Assembly: GCA_015493625.1 (NCBI GenBank)
Contig: WGCT01000454.1
Span: 1-6,399, forward strand
DNA length: 6,399 bases
Direction of reading: 5' to 3'
Origin: Draconibacterium sp.
Lineage (GTDB): Bacteria; Bacteroidota; Bacteroidia; Bacteroidales; Prolixibacteraceae
Shown here: one piece after another, positions 5,221 through 6,399 of the stretch
Numbering within the stretch: position 1 is the first letter of the stretch
Layout: every line of letters begins with the position of its first letter
The notes under the pieces: model-generated
Seen by the model: the letters and a program-made list of their open reading frames with translations, nothing else
What the model was told of the DNA's origin: nothing
The model's database searches: none
Translations under genes and position numbers: made by a program

Positions 5221-6399
5221 TTAAAAAGTTTCGTTTACATTTAAAAAGAGTCCTTGCGCTCCATAATTCCCCCATGCATAATCTAAAGTAACATTTGTTC
5301 GCGATGTCTTGTTCATCATAAATCGCAAACCCAGGCCATAACCGGGGTCGATGTTTTTGAAGAGATTTATGTTTGCTGCTTTGTTGCTTGCGGTAGTTAG
5401 ATTTACAAAAGCCACTGCTCCCATAAAATCGGGATTCTTTTTAGTGCCCAATAAATGTACGCGGTATTCTGCTTCGGTGTACATCAGGTTTTCGCCCCTG
5501 AACCGGCCTTGTGTATATCCGCGTCCCGAGCGGCCAAATTGGTCCCAGCCCACTGCCGGCAAATCCATATACGGCATGTTTCCCGATGTTTGAAAATTTC
5601 CATAAATCCAAATTGCCAGCATGTGGCTTGGTTGCGGTTTTTTCGATAGGTTAAAATAGTCGCGGTATTCGAGCCACAAATTGGTTGAGTTTTTTGAACT
5701 TCCTAAAAATTTCGGGTTCATTCTGAAAGTTATTAACGCATATCTGCCTTTGTATGGTGTTGCTGCATTGTCGCGGCTGTCGTACATGGCATTGATTGAG
5801 ACACCTGATAATATATACTTTTCAGAATTGAAATCATTATCAATACTGTATCCGTAATGGCTTGTAATAACGGGAGGAACGGTATCTAAATTCAACAGAT
5901 TATCTTTTATTTTGAAGTGGTAATCGAAATGTATTCCTGCTCCTACATAAAAATTTTGCTGCACTTTTTTAAAAAAAGTTTCGTGAAACCTGATGTATTG
6001 AAACTGCATTAATTGCGCATCGGGTACCGGTGCCGAGAATATCCCGTCTTCATATTCGTACCCGCTGCCGGGTGCCAGTTTTGCCGATTGAGGCCCAGTT
6101 CCTAATCCAAATGTGGGTTGAGAGGTGTTGAAGTACCGCCAGTCGCCAAGTAAAATCCACTCATCTTCGGGCAAATACACATTTGTTTTAAACGTAAACA
6201 TTAACTGTTTTTTTGTTGAATAAGTCATTGTTCCCAACGATGTTGACATTCGGGTTGTTGAAGGGTCGCCGGTAAACATACTTGTTGAAGCGGCTAAGCC
6301 ATACATTACCCCAAAGGTTGGATTAACAGCAATTACAGGTAACGGAGAAAAATAAATTTTACCTTTTTGCGGGCCACTGTTTGTTTCCTGAGTGAATCC
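5221..6399 (-). CDS. Omp85 (BamA/TamA-like) outer-membrane beta-barrel protein, 5' end missing
   Basis: Partial: the reading frame stays open to the right edge of the window, giving 392 visible residues. A Met codon at 6304-6306 is internal, not the start, because 31 in-frame codons precede it and they read as barrel sequence (FSPLPVIAVNPTFG). Seen: alternating hydrophobic and polar strands throughout; a YDSRDN...TPYKG strand-turn typical of the family; RGYTQGRFRG (codons at 5494-5523), which fits the conserved [V]RGF/Y motif of the barrel's loop L6; and a C-terminal strand ending in Phe, the usual recognition signal for outer-membrane barrels. Known: Omp85 proteins insert or export proteins across the outer membrane, but many small Bacteroidota members lack POTRA domains and have no defined role. 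The visible part could be nearly the whole barrel, so whether POTRA domains precede it cannot be seen. It is the first visible gene of the run; the promoter probably lies outside. Confidence 0.9.
   Translation of the reverse strand, partial: GFTQETNSGPQKGKIYFSPLPVIAVNPTFGVMYGLAASTSMFTGDPSTTRMSTSLGTMTYSTKKQLMFTFKTNVYLPEDEWILLGDWRYFNTSQPTFGLGTGPQSAKLAPGSGYEYEDGIFSAPVPDAQLMQFQYIRFHETFFKKVQQNFYVGAGIHFDYHFKIKDNLLNLDTVPPVITSHYGYSIDNDFNSEKYILSGVSINAMYDSRDNAATPYKGRYALITFRMNPKFLGSSKNSTNLWLEYRDYFNLSKKPQPSHMLAIWIYGNFQTSGNMPYMDLPAVGWDQFGRSGRGYTQGRFRGENLMYTEAEYRVHLLGTKKNPDFMGAVAFVNLTTASNKAANINLFKNIDPGYGLGLRFMMNKTSRTNVTLDYAWGNYGAQGLFLNVNETF

Overview
The window is AT-rich and compact. All six genes lie on the minus strand, so transcription runs from high to low coordinates. 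The organism is most likely a member of the Bacteroidota, plausibly a marine or environmental Bacteroidales/Marinilabiliales-type bacterium. The evidence is the density of signal-peptidase-II lipoproteins, A-rich leaders without Shine-Dalgarno sequences, a match to the Bacteroidota TAnnTTTG -7 box, and the style of the outer-membrane barrel. This placement is inference from style, not a database result.

Layout in transcription order: (1) the C-terminal part of an Omp85/BamA-TamA-like outer-membrane barrel (5221-6399, running off the right edge); (2) a lipoprotein with two tandem VOC/glyoxalase-like domains (4322-5185); (3) a 61-residue lipoprotein (4118-4303); (4) a 143-residue secreted protein, possibly DUF2541-like (3660-4091); (5) a 377-residue helical lipoprotein with a C-terminal membrane segment (2520-3653); (6) an 813-residue lipoprotein amidohydrolase (36-2477). 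Gaps between genes are 35, 18, 26, 6 and 42 bases. No terminator-like hairpin is visible, so a single operon is likely. No stretch over 300 bases lacks a gene, and I see no RNA genes, mobile elements or CRISPR arrays.

All five complete proteins carry export signals and four have a lipobox, so the cluster is devoted to the cell envelope. The standout is the amidohydrolase. After a normal YtcJ-like hydrolase domain it carries about 230 extra residues that end in what reads as an intact stefin-type cystatin domain, with a PGGxSE N-terminus, KTQVVAG loop and a Trp in the second loop. Cystatins inhibit papain-like cysteine proteases. A metal-dependent hydrolase fused to such an inhibitor on the bacterial envelope is unusual and is the best candidate for something undescribed here. 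How the six proteins cooperate cannot be read from the sequence.
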